Notes: generated by a model from the sequence alone, not told the origin. A DNA stretch of 64,000 bases from Solirubrum sp044628455 (GCF_044628455.1 NZ_JBIYZW010000002.1:496001-560000); one strand, 5' to 3'; shown: positions 16,057 through 24,653, counted from the stretch's first letter. Translations and numbers: made by a program.

Positions 16057-17500
16057 GCTGTTTGCCCCGCGGACGTTGGTGGCCCTGCTGCTGACGTCCG
16101 CATTGTTTTCGCTCGGTTCCTGCGAAGACCCCACGGAGCTGGGTGCCGAGCTGAACGAGCCCATCAGTACCCAGTTCGAGGATTTCCCGGTCACGGCTTC
16201 CATGCTGGTGCAGGACTCGCTGCCCACCCTCAAGCGCGACTTGTGGCTGGCCGGCCGCCTGCGCGACGGCGGGTTGCAGACCACCATTACGGCTAGCTCG
16301 GCCCTGGAGCTGAACATCAGCCAGGATTCGCTGCCCTCGCTCTTCACCGACGCCCGGCTCGACTCGGTGATTATGTTCGCCAGCTTCAGCCGCGCCTACG
16401 GCAACGCTACCCAGCCCGTGCGCCTCGACGTGCACAAGCTTACCGCGCTACTCGACGAGCGTGGTGCCTACACCTCCAGCACGCCCATTGCCCTCGACCC
16501 CGCTCCTATTGCCAGCAACCGGCCGGTGAAGCTGGTGCGCGTGCGGCGCGAGCGGGTGAGCCCCGACGTGGCCACCGACACTACCACCGTGCGCGTAGAG
16601 CTCCCCCTGCGCCTGCCCTTGCTGGAAAAGCCCGCCGATGCCAACCGCCCCTTCTACCAGGGTTTGTTTGACAAGCTGAACACTGCCGGCTTCAACCAGA
16701 CCGTGCTCAACGATTACTGGAAGGGCATTGCCGTGCGGCCCAACGACTCGTTTACGGGTACCATCGTGGGCTTCAACCGCACCAGCGCGGCCGAGGTATA
16801 CGTGTACTTCCACGTGGGTACCAAGGCCAAGCGCTACCGCCTGTACTTCGGCGACCCGGTTTCGGCCGGGGCCGGCGCCGCTGCTCCGCTCTACTACACC
16901 CAGCTGACCTTCGACCGCGCCGGCGGGCCCCTGGCCCCGCTCCAGACCGACCAGGACGAGCTGCCGCCCCTGAATGCCACCACCGAGCCGGTAACCTACA
17001 CCCAGTCGGGCACCGGCCTGGGCACCAAGCTGGTTATTCCCGGCCTGCAAACCCTGCGCAACCGTACCGGGCTGCTCATCAACCGCGCCGAGCTCATCAT
17101 TCCGGTGCGCCCTTTCACCAACGCCCAGTACGCCCTGCCCAACCAGCTGTACCTCTACGAACTGAACAGCCGCAACCGCATTCTGCGGCGCTTGGTAGGC
17201 GTGGAGCCCAAGGAGCGCACCATTCAGAGCGAGGGCGCCAACCCACTGGGGACCGACGCGGAAGGCGCCTTTACCTTGGTTGATGCCGGCTCGGCGGGCC
17301 GCTACTACAGCGGTTTGGTAACCAGCTACGTGCAGGCCTACGCCACCAGCCAGCAGATCGGCGAGCTTCCCGCCGGCTTCCTGCTCACGCCCACGCTGCG
17401 GCGGGGCGGCTCGGCTCCGGGCGGACAACTGTCGCTGGACCGCGCCGCGCTGAACGCCACCGGCATTCGTCTGCGCGTGTACTACTCGGCTCCCCAGTAG
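16040..17500 (+). CDS. DUF4270 lipoprotein
   Basis: This 486-residue protein begins with a lipoprotein signal (MNWPTRLFAPRTLVALLLT, lipobox LGSC), followed by the GAELNEPISTQFEDF motif that opens DUF4270 proteins. The remainder is beta-rich with no enzymatic motif. It should be a surface or outer-membrane-associated lipoprotein specific to Bacteroidota. The ATG at 16040 lies inside the preceding GT5-like gene (17-bp overlap), and the signal peptide only makes sense from there. glmS follows about 100 bp downstream. The molecular role of DUF4270 is unknown. Confidence 0.85.
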   Translation: MNWPTRLFAPRTLVALLLTSALFSLGSCEDPTELGAELNEPISTQFEDFPVTASMLVQDSLPTLKRDLWLAGRLRDGGLQTTITASSALELNISQDSLPSLFTDARLDSVIMFASFSRAYGNATQPVRLDVHKLTALLDERGAYTSSTPIALDPAPIASNRPVKLVRVRRERVSPDVATDTTTVRVELPLRLPLLEKPADANRPFYQGLFDKLNTAGFNQTVLNDYWKGIAVRPNDSFTGTIVGFNRTSAAEVYVYFHVGTKAKRYRLYFGDPVSAGAGAAAPLYYTQLTFDRAGGPLAPLQTDQDELPPLNATTEPVTYTQSGTGLGTKLVIPGLQTLRNRTGLLINRAELIIPVRPFTNAQYALPNQLYLYELNSRNRILRRLVGVEPKERTIQSEGANPLGTDAEGAFTLVDAGSAGRYYSGLVTSYVQAYATSQQIGELPAGFLLTPTLRRGGSAPGGQLSLDRAALNATGIRLRVYYSAPQ

Positions 17501-17598
17501 CCGCCGGCAGACTGCGGGAAATACGGCACGAGCTTTGCAGCCCGGCCGCCCCTGCCGCTTACATTTTTCTTCTGAACCTCTTTTTTCTTTGACGCCGT

Positions 17599-19434
17599 AT
17601 GTGCGGAATCGTCGCTTACATCGGGCACCGTGAGGCCTGCCCCGTTATCCTCAAAGGCCTGCGCCGCCTCGAATACCGCGGCTACGACTCGGCCGGCATT
17701 GCCCTGCTCAATGGCCAGCTCAACGTCTACAAGAAAAAAGGCAAGGTTGCTGACTTAGAGGCGTTCATTGCCGACAAGAACATCCACGCCAACATTGGCA
17801 TGGGCCACACCCGCTGGGCTACCCACGGGGAGCCCAACGACGTGAATGCCCACCCGCACTACTCCACCTCGGAGCGCATTGCCATCATTCACAACGGCAT
17901 CATCGAAAACTACGCGGCGCTGAAGACTCACCTGATTCAGCAGGGCCACGAGTTTCACTCAGATACCGACACCGAGGTTTTCGTCAACCTGATTGAGGAA
18001 ATCCAGAAGCAGAACAGCTGCTCGCTGGAGGAAGCCGTGCGCCTGGCCCTGCACGAAGTTGTGGGTGCCTACGCCATTGTAGTGCTCAGCAAGGACGCTC
18101 CCAACCAGCTGATTGCGGCCCGCAAAGGCTCCCCGCTGGTTATCGGCGTAGGCCAGGACGAGTTCTTCCTGGCTTCCGACGCGACGCCCATCATCGAGTA
18201 CACCAACGAGGTCGTGTACGTGAACGACTACGAAATCGTGGTTATCCGCGACGGCAAGCTCGACATTCGCAGCAAGGAAGACGTGGTGCAGACGCCCTAC
18301 ATCCAGAAGCTGGAGCTGGAGCTGGACTCCATCGAGAAAGGCGGCTACGAGCACTTCATGCTGAAGGAAATCTTCGAGCAGCCGCGCTCCATCCTCGACT
18401 CGATGCGCGGCCGCCTGGAGCTGGACGCGAGCCACCTGAACATGGGCGGCGTGCGGGCCTTCGAGCAGAAGTTCATGAACGCCCAGCGCATCATCATCGT
18501 GGCCTGCGGCACTTCGTGGCACGCCGGCCTGGTGGCCGAATACCTCATTGAGGACTTCGCCCGCATTCCGGTGGAAGTGGAGTACGCCTCGGAGTTCCGC
18601 TACCGCAACCCGGTGCTGTCGGAGCGCGACATCGTCATTGCCATTTCGCAGTCGGGTGAAACGGCCGATACGCTGGCCGCCATCGAGCTGGCCAAGAGCA
18701 AGGGCGCAACCATCTTCGGCATCTGCAACGTGGTAGGCTCGAGCATTGCCCGCGCCACCGACGCCGGCGCCTACACCCACGCCGGCCCCGAAATCGGGGT
18801 AGCCTCGACCAAGGCCTTCACGGCCCAGGTGACGGTGCTCACGCTGCTGGCCATGATTGTGGGCCACCGCCGCGGCACCCTCTCCGACGTGAAGCTGCGC
18901 GAGCTGATGGTGGAGCTGCACACCATTCCCCAGAAAGTGGAGAAGGCGCTGGAGCTGGACACCGAAATCCGCCAGATTGCCGAAATCTTCAAGGACGTGC
19001 CCAACTTCCTGTATCTGGGCCGCGGCTACAACTTCCCGGTAGCCCTGGAAGGCGCCCTCAAGCTCAAGGAAATCAGCTACATCCACGCCGAGGGCTACCC
19101 CGCGGCCGAAATGAAGCACGGCCCCATCGCCCTGATCGACGAGAACATGCCGGTGGTCGTTATTGCCACGCGCGACAGCTCCTACGAGAAAATCGTGTCG
19201 AACATCCAGGAAGTGAAGGCCCGCAAAGGCCGCATCATAGCCGTGGTGAGCGAAGGCGACAACGTGATTCCCGGCATGGCCGAGTTCGTGGTGGAAGTGC
19301 CCCACACCTCGGAGGCACTGATGCCGCTGCTGTCGGTAATTCCGCTGCAGCTGCTCTCCTACCACATTGCCGTGCTGCGCGGCTGCAACGTTGACCAGCC
19401 CCGTAACCTGGCCAAGTCGGTAACGGTGGAGTAA
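17599..19434 (+). CDS. glmS: Glutamine-fructose-6-phosphate aminotransferase GlmS
   Basis: This 611-residue enzyme makes glucosamine-6-phosphate, the entry to peptidoglycan and LPS amino sugars. It starts MCGIVAYIGH, so the catalytic Cys becomes N-terminal after Met removal. The class II glutaminase domain covers about residues 1-220 (THGEPNDVNAHPH, DTDTEVF). Two SIS domains follow, with CGTSWHAG, ISQSGETADT and GRGYNFPVALEGALKLKE. It ends with the canonical AKSVTVE. The length is normal. No glmS ribozyme is seen upstream, as expected outside Firmicutes. A strong terminator follows. Confidence 0.97.
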   Translation: MCGIVAYIGHREACPVILKGLRRLEYRGYDSAGIALLNGQLNVYKKKGKVADLEAFIADKNIHANIGMGHTRWATHGEPNDVNAHPHYSTSERIAIIHNGIIENYAALKTHLIQQGHEFHSDTDTEVFVNLIEEIQKQNSCSLEEAVRLALHEVVGAYAIVVLSKDAPNQLIAARKGSPLVIGVGQDEFFLASDATPIIEYTNEVVYVNDYEIVVIRDGKLDIRSKEDVVQTPYIQKLELELDSIEKGGYEHFMLKEIFEQPRSILDSMRGRLELDASHLNMGGVRAFEQKFMNAQRIIIVACGTSWHAGLVAEYLIEDFARIPVEVEYASEFRYRNPVLSERDIVIAISQSGETADTLAAIELAKSKGATIFGICNVVGSSIARATDAGAYTHAGPEIGVASTKAFTAQVTVLTLLAMIVGHRRGTLSDVKLRELMVELHTIPQKVEKALELDTEIRQIAEIFKDVPNFLYLGRGYNFPVALEGALKLKEISYIHAEGYPAAEMKHGPIALIDENMPVVVIATRDSSYEKIVSNIQEVKARKGRIIAVVSEGDNVIPGMAEFVVEVPHTSEALMPLLSVIPLQLLSYHIAVLRGCNVDQPRNLAKSVTVE

Positions 19435-19453
19435 GCACCGCTTAACCAAAGAG

Positions 19454-19489
19454 AAGGCCGCCCCGGATTCGTCCGGGGCGGCCTTTTTT
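19454..19489. terminator. Terminator after glmS
   Basis: AAGGCCGCCCCGGA (19454-19467) pairs with TCCGGGGCGGCCTT (19472-19485) around TTCG and is followed by T's. It also lies downstream of the convergent minus-strand gene. Confidence 0.9.
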
Positions 19490-19508
19490 CGTGGCGTTGC
19501 TTGGGTTT

Positions 19509-20207
19509 TTACAGCGCAAACGACTCCTGCTGCTGCACCATGCGCTTGAGCAGCGGGCAAATGCGGTACCGCTCGTCGCGAGTGTCTTCCCACAGCGCCG
19601 CCAGCACCTCGTACACCCGCGCTACGCCTAGGGCATTTGCCCACTCAAACGGCCCTCGGGGGTAGCTGGTGCCGAGCTTCATGGCCAGGTCGATGTCGCG
19701 CACCGAGGCCGTGCCTTCTTGCACCGTAAAGCAGGCTTCATTGATGATCATGCACACCACCCGGGGCGTCACCAAACCCACCCGGTCTTCCACCACGCGG
19801 AAGTCGGTGCCCAAGTGGGCGCAGGTTTCACGCAGCTGGTCGGCAGCGGCGGGATCGAGCAAACTCACTTCCAGCAGCGGGCGGTTGAGCAGCGTGGGTA
19901 GGCCGCAAAAGCCGAATACGGGGTAGCTTGGCCGGTGGGGCCCGCCGAAGCGGCTGGCCAGCGACTCGGTGGCCGCCTCGGCAAACACCACCAGCCCCGC
20001 GCGCTCTTCGTAGAGCGGGCCGTAGTTGCCGAAGTCGAACACCACGTCGGCCGTGGGCAGGGCTTCGTCGAGCAGCGGCAGGGCCGCTTCCGCGTCGTCG
20101 ACCAGGCGGCCGTCGGCCTCGGGCACGAAGGTGTAGCGGTGCCCGGGACCGAATTTCTGGCGCAGTTCAGCGGCTACGTGCTGGCCGTCGAGGATGAGTA
20201 GGTGCAT
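19509..20207 (-). CDS. 3-hydroxyacyl-CoA dehydrogenase-like protein, degenerate NAD domain
   Basis: The C-terminal half of this 232-residue protein matches the 3HCDH helical domain (PRVVCMIINEACFTVQEG, DIDLAMKLGTSYPRGP, with YRICPLLKRM at the end). The N-terminal half is shorter than the roughly 180-residue NAD-binding domain of the family and has no GxGxxG loop; it begins MHLLILDGQHVAAEL. Either it is a shortened Rossmann variant or a non-catalytic homologue. The catalytic His of the normal enzyme (in the NAD domain's end, FxP motif) is not evident. The gene is monocistronic, divergent from ridA and convergent with glmS. The reading frame is clean, so it is not an obvious pseudogene. Confidence 0.7.
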   Translation of the reverse strand: MHLLILDGQHVAAELRQKFGPGHRYTFVPEADGRLVDDAEAALPLLDEALPTADVVFDFGNYGPLYEERAGLVVFAEAATESLASRFGGPHRPSYPVFGFCGLPTLLNRPLLEVSLLDPAAADQLRETCAHLGTDFRVVEDRVGLVTPRVVCMIINEACFTVQEGTASVRDIDLAMKLGTSYPRGPFEWANALGVARVYEVLAALWEDTRDERYRICPLLKRMVQQQESFAL

Positions 20208-20264
20208 GGATTTGGCTAAGTTCAGGCCCCGAAAATAGGGCTTCGGCCCACAACCCCCTGCTCA

Positions 20265-20651
20265 ATGACCAATACCATTATTCAGACCGCCGACGCGCCG
20301 GCCGCCATCGGGCCCTACAGCCAGGCCGTGCAGGCCGGCAACACCGTGTACGTGTCGGGCCAGATTGCCTTGGACCCGGCCAGCGGGCAGCTCGTGGGCG
20401 AGGGCGACGTGCAGCCGCAGACCCACCAGGTAATGCGCAACCTGCAGGCCGTGCTGGCCGCCGCCGGCTACAGCCTGGCCGACGTGGTGAAGTGCAGCAT
20501 CTTCGTCAAGGACCTGGGCAACTTTGCCGTCATCAACGAAATCTACGGCTCGTACTTCGGCGCCGGCCCCTACCCTGCCCGCGAAACCGTGGAGGTCAGC
20601 CGCCTGCCCAAGGACGTGCTGGTGGAAATTTCCTGCATTGCAGTGAAATAG
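20265..20651 (+). CDS. ridA: RidA-family enamine/imine deaminase
   Basis: This 128-residue protein matches the RidA (YjgF/YER057c/UK114) family. Conserved parts are AIGPYSQAV, VYVSGQIALDP, and the substrate-binding arginine in PARETVEVSRLP (Arg near residue 106), followed by VLVEISCIA. RidA hydrolyses reactive 2-aminoacrylate-type intermediates released by PLP enzymes, acting in the cytoplasm as a trimer. The length is normal. It is the first plus-strand gene after a divergent spacer of 57 bp. Confidence 0.93.
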   Translation: MTNTIIQTADAPAAIGPYSQAVQAGNTVYVSGQIALDPASGQLVGEGDVQPQTHQVMRNLQAVLAAAGYSLADVVKCSIFVKDLGNFAVINEIYGSYFGAGPYPARETVEVSRLPKDVLVEISCIAVK

Positions 20652-20656
20652 AAGAA

Positions 20657-20739
20657 GTGGTGAAATAGCAAGCTGGTGAGTGTAGTTCTGGCTGCCTCAA
20701 CGGCAAACTCAGTATCTCACCCCCTTACCATCTCACCAC
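20657..20739. repeat. Imperfect inverted repeat before small gene
   Basis: A 24-nt left arm (20657-20680, beginning GTGGTGAAATAG) is imperfectly complementary to the right arm (20716-20739, ending ATCTCACCAC), with 19 of 24 positions matching. It occupies nearly the whole gap between ridA and the 61-residue gene and ends at its ATG. Built from GTGA/GGTGAG words like the palindrome downstream. Confidence 0.55.
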
Positions 20740-20925
20740 ATGAAAGAACTCGGACTCGGCCTGCTGCTCGTTGGCGTTATCTCCCTGATTCTGCCGCTGC
20801 TGAACCTGAACTTCCTGTTCCTGGACTGGATTAACAACTGGGGCCCGGCCACGGCCTGGCTGATTCGCGGCGGCATCACGCTGCTGGGCTTGGTGCTGTG
20901 GCTGTCGTTTCGCAACCGCGACTGA
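20740..20925 (+). CDS. Small two-helix membrane protein (61 aa)
   Basis: This short gene encodes a very hydrophobic protein with two transmembrane segments (about residues 4-27 and 36-55; GLLLVGVISLILPLLNL and LIRGGITLLGLVLWL) separated by a short NNWGPATA turn, ending in a basic FRNRD tail. I cannot assign a family. Coding support comes from the clean start, GC-rich third positions and membrane topology. It is bracketed by two inverted repeats, one ending at its start codon and the other beginning just after its stop, and lies 137 bp before gltX. Confidence 0.6.
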   Translation: MKELGLGLLLVGVISLILPLLNLNFLFLDWINNWGPATAWLIRGGITLLGLVLWLSFRNRD

Positions 20926-20926
20926 C

Positions 20927-21001
20927 CAATGATTGAGTGAGCGAATGACTGAATGATTGAGTGACGTACAGACATTCAGTCATTCGCTCACTCAATCATT
21001 G
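20927..21001. repeat. Perfect 29-bp palindromic element upstream of gltX
   Basis: The left arm 20927-20955 is the exact complement of the right arm 20973-21001, separated by 17 nt. The arms are themselves built from repeats of AATGATTGAGTGA and relatives. It begins 2 bp after the preceding stop codon. It could terminate the small gene, form a cruciform or be a member of a dispersed intergenic repeat family. No T tract follows. Confidence 0.85.
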
Positions 21002-21062
21002 CCTACCTTCGCGCCACGTTTTGCCCCGACATAACCGTCGGGGCCGATAGTGTCGTTTTCGT

Positions 21063-22616
21063 ATGGAAAGAGAAGTTCGGGTGCGGTTTGCGCCCAGTCC
21101 CACCGGCCCGCTGCACATCGGCGGCGTGCGCACCGCCCTCTACAACTACCTGCTGGCCCGCAAGCTGGGCGGCAAGATGCTGCTGCGCATCGAGGACACC
21201 GACCAGAACCGCTTCGTACCCGGGGCCGAGCAGTACATCATGGACTCGCTGCGCTGGTGCGGCATCGAGATTGACGAGGGCATCGAGCAGGGCGGCCCGC
21301 ACGCGCCCTACCGCCAGAGCGAGCGGAAACCCATGTACCGCCAGTACGCCGACCAGCTCATCCGCGACGGCTACGCCTACTACGCCTTCGACACGCCCGA
21401 GGAGCTGGACGCCATGCGCGCCCGGCTCACGGCGGCCAAGGTGCCCAACCCGCAGTACAACAGCATCACGCGCGCCCAGATGCGCAACTCGCTGACCCTG
21501 CCCGCCGAGGAAGTACATCAGCTGCTGGCCAACGATACGCCCTATGTCATTCGCCTGAAGGTACCGCGCAAGGAAGAAGTGCGCTTCAACGACCTGATTC
21601 GCGGTTGGGTGGTGGTGCATTCCTCCTCCATCGACGACAAGGTGCTGATGAAGTCGGACGGCATGCCGACCTACCACCTGGCCAACATCGTGGACGACCA
21701 CCTGATGGAAATCACCCACGTGATTCGCGGCGAGGAGTGGCTGCCCTCGGCGCCGCTGCACGTGCTGCTGTACCGCTACCTGGGCTGGGAAAGCACCATG
21801 CCGCAGTTTGCCCACCTGCCCCTACTGCTCAAGCCCGACGGCACGGGCAAGCTCTCCAAGCGCGACGGCGACAAGCTGGGCTTCCCGGTGTTTCCGCTGG
21901 AGTTCCACGGCACCGATGCCGAAACCGGCCAGCCCACCGTGAGTAGCGGCTACCGCGAGTCGGGTTACCTGCCCGAGGCCTTCATCAACTTCCTGGCCTT
22001 CCTGGGCTGGAACCCGGGTACCCAGCAGGAAATCTTCTCGATGCCCGAGCTGATTGAGGCCTTCTCCATCGAGCGCGTGAGCAAGTCGCCGGCCCGCTTC
22101 GACCAGAACAAGGTGCGCTGGTACAACGAGCAGTACCTGCGCGCCAAGCCTGATGCGGAGCTGGCCCAGTACCTGCTCGACGCCCTGCAGCAGCAGGGCA
22201 TCAGCGACGTGCCGGCCGACAAAGCCGAGCAGATTGCCGCCCTGGTGAAAGAGCGCGCCACCTTCCCGGCCGACCTGGCCAAGGAAGCCCAGCTGTTCTT
22301 CCAGCGCCCCGCCAGCTACGACGAGCAGGTCGTCAGCAAGAAGTGGAACGCCCAGGTAGCCGGGGCCCTCTCGGAGTTTGCCACCCAGCTGCCGGCCGCG
22401 GCCGATACCACGCCCGAGGGCATCAAGACGCTGCTGACCCAGGTGGTGGAAGGCCTGGGCCTGAAGCTGGGCCAGGTGCTGCAGGCGCTGCGCGTAGCCG
22501 TAACGGGCGCCGCCGCCGGCCCCGACCTGATGGCCATCATGAGTATTCTGGGCACCCAGGAAACGGCCGACCGCCTCTGGCTGGCCATCGACAAGCTCAG
22601 CCACCCCGCCGCCTAG
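21063..22616 (+). CDS. gltX: Glutamyl-tRNA synthetase GltX
   Basis: This 517-residue class I synthetase charges tRNA-Glu. The HIGH signature appears as APSPTGPLHIGGVRTALYN (residues 10-28) and the KMSKS signature as KLSKRDG near residues 263-269. The LRIEDTDQNR motif is also present. The C-terminal helical anticodon-binding domain is complete, ending in LAIDKLS. The length is slightly above the bacterial norm. The gene is preceded by a large palindrome and followed by a strong terminator, so it is probably monocistronic. Confidence 0.96.
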   Translation: MEREVRVRFAPSPTGPLHIGGVRTALYNYLLARKLGGKMLLRIEDTDQNRFVPGAEQYIMDSLRWCGIEIDEGIEQGGPHAPYRQSERKPMYRQYADQLIRDGYAYYAFDTPEELDAMRARLTAAKVPNPQYNSITRAQMRNSLTLPAEEVHQLLANDTPYVIRLKVPRKEEVRFNDLIRGWVVVHSSSIDDKVLMKSDGMPTYHLANIVDDHLMEITHVIRGEEWLPSAPLHVLLYRYLGWESTMPQFAHLPLLLKPDGTGKLSKRDGDKLGFPVFPLEFHGTDAETGQPTVSSGYRESGYLPEAFINFLAFLGWNPGTQQEIFSMPELIEAFSIERVSKSPARFDQNKVRWYNEQYLRAKPDAELAQYLLDALQQQGISDVPADKAEQIAALVKERATFPADLAKEAQLFFQRPASYDEQVVSKKWNAQVAGALSEFATQLPAAADTTPEGIKTLLTQVVEGLGLKLGQVLQALRVAVTGAAAGPDLMAIMSILGTQETADRLWLAIDKLSHPAA

Positions 22617-22631
22617 GCGCGGGTGCATCCG

Positions 22632-22682
22632 AAGGCCGGGCCGCTGCGTAGTGGAAAAGCTACGCGGCGGCCCGGCTTTTTT
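22632..22682 (+). terminator. Terminator after gltX
   Basis: A long GC-rich stem, AAGGCCGGGCCGC-TGCGTAG against CTACGC-GGCGGCCCGGCTT, is followed by six T's. It starts 16 bp after the gltX stop. Confidence 0.85.
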
Positions 22683-22720
22683 GGGGCTGCCGCGTATCCA
22701 CCCTTTAAGGCGCGACGCTC

Positions 22721-23086
22721 ATGGCCAAGAAACCCGTCAAGAAAAAGCAGCAGGACCCGGACAAAAAGCCGCGGGTACACAAAGAGCTGGAAGGCTTCGA
22801 AATCAAGGTGAACCCGCTGGGCGAAATCACCTCCAGCTACTCCATCGAGCAGATCAACGAGTTTCTGAACCGCCACGTGCGCGACAAGAAGCTGGTGAAC
22901 CGCGACGGGCAGTTCGGCGAAAAAACCGAAGCCGAGGACGAGGAATTTCCCGTGGAAGAAGGCGTAGTGGAGGAGCCTGAGGAGTCGGACGAGGAGTTCA
23001 TGCGCCGCACGTCTAAGGAAGCCAAGAAAAAGAAAGCGGCCGACGACGACGCGGCCCTGCCTCCAACCACCGCGGAAGAAAGCTAA
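22721..23086 (+). CDS. Hypothetical charged protein
   Basis: This 121-residue protein has a lysine-rich start (MAKKPVKKKQQDPDKKP), a conserved-looking core (VHKELEGFEIKVNPLGEI, then SIEQINEFLNRHVRDKKL, about residues 18-62), and an acidic tail that switches to lysine-rich. The core resembles a short conserved protein known to me from other Cytophagales, where it is also unassigned. No catalytic motif, signal peptide or membrane segment is seen, so it should be cytoplasmic. It stands between two terminators and is thus a single-gene unit. Confidence 0.7.
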   Translation: MAKKPVKKKQQDPDKKPRVHKELEGFEIKVNPLGEITSSYSIEQINEFLNRHVRDKKLVNRDGQFGEKTEAEDEEFPVEEGVVEEPEESDEEFMRRTSKEAKKKKAADDDAALPPTTAEES

Positions 23087-23112
23087 CCGGCTCCGGCTGC
23101 GAGCCAGGATCC

Positions 23113-23167
23113 GGCGAACCGCCCGGCTGCCTGTGCCCGCAGTCACCGGGCGGTTCGCCGCTTTTTA
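23113..23167 (+). terminator. Terminator after hypothetical gene
   Basis: GGCGAACCGCCCGG (23113-23126) pairs with CCGGGCGGTTCGCC (23146-23159) across a 19-nt loop, followed by GCTTTTTATT. Confidence 0.75.
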
Positions 23168-23213
23168 TTGCCGTTCCCTTATACTTGCCGCGACATCCAT
23201 TTCACCCCCCATC

Positions 23214-23993
23214 ATGCGTTCCCACGACGTTGATTACCGCATTATCGGCCACGACATCCAGGTACTGGAAGTAGAGCTGGACCCGCAGGAAACCGTAATT
23301 GCCGAGGCCGGCACCATGGTGTACATGGACGAGCCCATTGCCTGGGACACGCGCATGGGCGACGGCTCGGAGCCCGATCAGGGCTTTTTCGGCAAGCTGC
23401 TCTCGGCCGGCACTCGCCTCATCACTGGCGAGTCGCTGTTTATGACGCACTTCACCCACGCCGGCTCCTACGGCAAGGCCCGCGTGGGCTTTTCGGCTCC
23501 CTACCCCGGCACCATCATGCCCATCGACCTGAGCACGCTACCCCAGGGCCTGATCGTGCAGAAGGACGGCTTTCTGGCCGCGGCCCGGGGCACCAAGCTG
23601 GCCATTCACTTCAACCAGAAGCTGGGTTCGGGCTTTTTCGGCGGCGAAGGTTTCATTCTGCAGAAGCTCACCGGCGACGGCAAAGCCTTTATTCACGCCG
23701 GTGGCACCGTCATCGAGCGCACCCTCAACAACGAGATGCTGCGCGTGGATACGGGTTGCGTGGTGGCCTTCGAGCCGGGCATCGACTTCAGCGTATCCCG
23801 CGCCGGCAACCTCAAATCCATGATTTTCGGCGGCGAAGGGCTGCTGCTAGCCACGCTGCGCGGCTCAGGCCGGGTGTGGCTGCAGTCAATGCCGGTGAAA
23901 AAGCTGATTCAGGCGCTGATGCCCAACGGCGCCAACGCCGGCAAGGAAAGCGGCACCGTATTGGGTGGCCTCGGCCGCATGTTCGACCAGTAG
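23214..23993 (+). CDS. AIM24 / TIGR00266 family protein
   Basis: This 259-residue all-beta protein matches the AIM24-like TIGR00266 family, with repeated Gly-rich turns (AEAGTMVYMDEPI, GFFGGEGFILQKLTGDG, AFIHAGGTVIER, FGGEGLLLATLRG). These proteins form trimeric beta-prism folds related to tryptophan RNA-binding attenuators; their function is unknown. The ATG at 23214 fits the family N-terminus (MRSHDVDYRIIG); the frame open upstream runs through the preceding terminator. The C-terminus is Gly-rich. It is convergent with the small Ser/Arg-rich membrane protein, with a shared terminator. Confidence 0.88.
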   Translation: MRSHDVDYRIIGHDIQVLEVELDPQETVIAEAGTMVYMDEPIAWDTRMGDGSEPDQGFFGKLLSAGTRLITGESLFMTHFTHAGSYGKARVGFSAPYPGTIMPIDLSTLPQGLIVQKDGFLAAARGTKLAIHFNQKLGSGFFGGEGFILQKLTGDGKAFIHAGGTVIERTLNNEMLRVDTGCVVAFEPGIDFSVSRAGNLKSMIFGGEGLLLATLRGSGRVWLQSMPVKKLIQALMPNGANAGKESGTVLGGLGRMFDQ

Positions 23994-24009
23994 GCTTTCC
24001 TTCCCCAGC

Positions 24010-24060
24010 AAACGCCACGGCCCCCGCTTCTGCTTCCAGAGGCGGGGGCCGTGGCGTTTA
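24010..24060. terminator. Bidirectional terminator
   Basis: AAACGCCACGGCCCCCGC (24010-24027) pairs with GCGGGGGCCGTGGCGTTT (24042-24059) around 14 nt, between two convergent genes. Confidence 0.85.
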
Positions 24061-24070
24061 TTGAGCGAGA

Positions 24071-24367
24071 CTAGCTGCCGGTATGGTCAGAGAAAGTCAG
24101 TTCGGTGGGGTACGAAGAAAGCGAGTCCTTCTGCTTGGCAATAATCATCAGGCTAATCACCAATACAGCCACCATCAAAGTCAGCAGCCAGCCAATGGTG
24201 CGGCCCGTTACCCACTTCTTCATGAAGGAGCGTCGGTTGCGCTGACGCTTACGCCGGGAAGAGGAATGCGAGGACGACCGCGACGAGGAGCGGGACGACG
24301 AACGGGAGCGGGAGCGGGACGACGACCCGGCAGCCGACGTACCTTCCGGGGCGGAAGAGGTGTGCAC
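24071..24367 (-). CDS. Small membrane protein with Ser/Arg-repeat N-terminus
   Basis: This protein of about 98 residues has an N-terminal low-complexity stretch built of Ser and Arg (alternating SRSRSRSSSRSSSRSSSH, then RRKRQRNRR), then one transmembrane helix (about residues 58-77, IGWLLTLMVAVLVISLMII) and a short polar tail. With the positive block before the helix, the Ser/Arg tail should stay in the cytoplasm. GTG at 24367 was chosen because a TACTTTTA -7-like element lies at 24388-24395; a TTG at 24400 or the ATG at 24223 (only the membrane half) are alternatives. No family recognised. Confidence 0.5.
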   Translation of the reverse strand: MHTSSAPEGTSAAGSSSRSRSRSSSRSSSRSSSHSSSRRKRQRNRRSFMKKWVTGRTIGWLLTLMVAVLVISLMIIAKQKDSLSSYPTELTFSDHTGS

Positions 24368-24653
24368 GCGGGCGGTGGGGGAAACCGTAAAAGTAGACAA
24401 TGGGTGGGGCCGTTAGGTGGGAACAGTTGCACTAAAATATGTAATTTTCTCAATAATAAGATAAACTATCGTTTTTTTTACCAGATGCGCCGTAACCGGA
24501 GAGCCAGCATCCGCGTAACGGGCTGCCCTGCTTAAGCTTATCCGGAGGCCGGGAAAAGCGCATCAACGGCCGGATGGGAAAATTCTTCTATTTCTCATCC
24601 TTGACAAAGCCCATTACTTAGTACTTACTCTCGATGTTTTCGGTTACCGGCGG

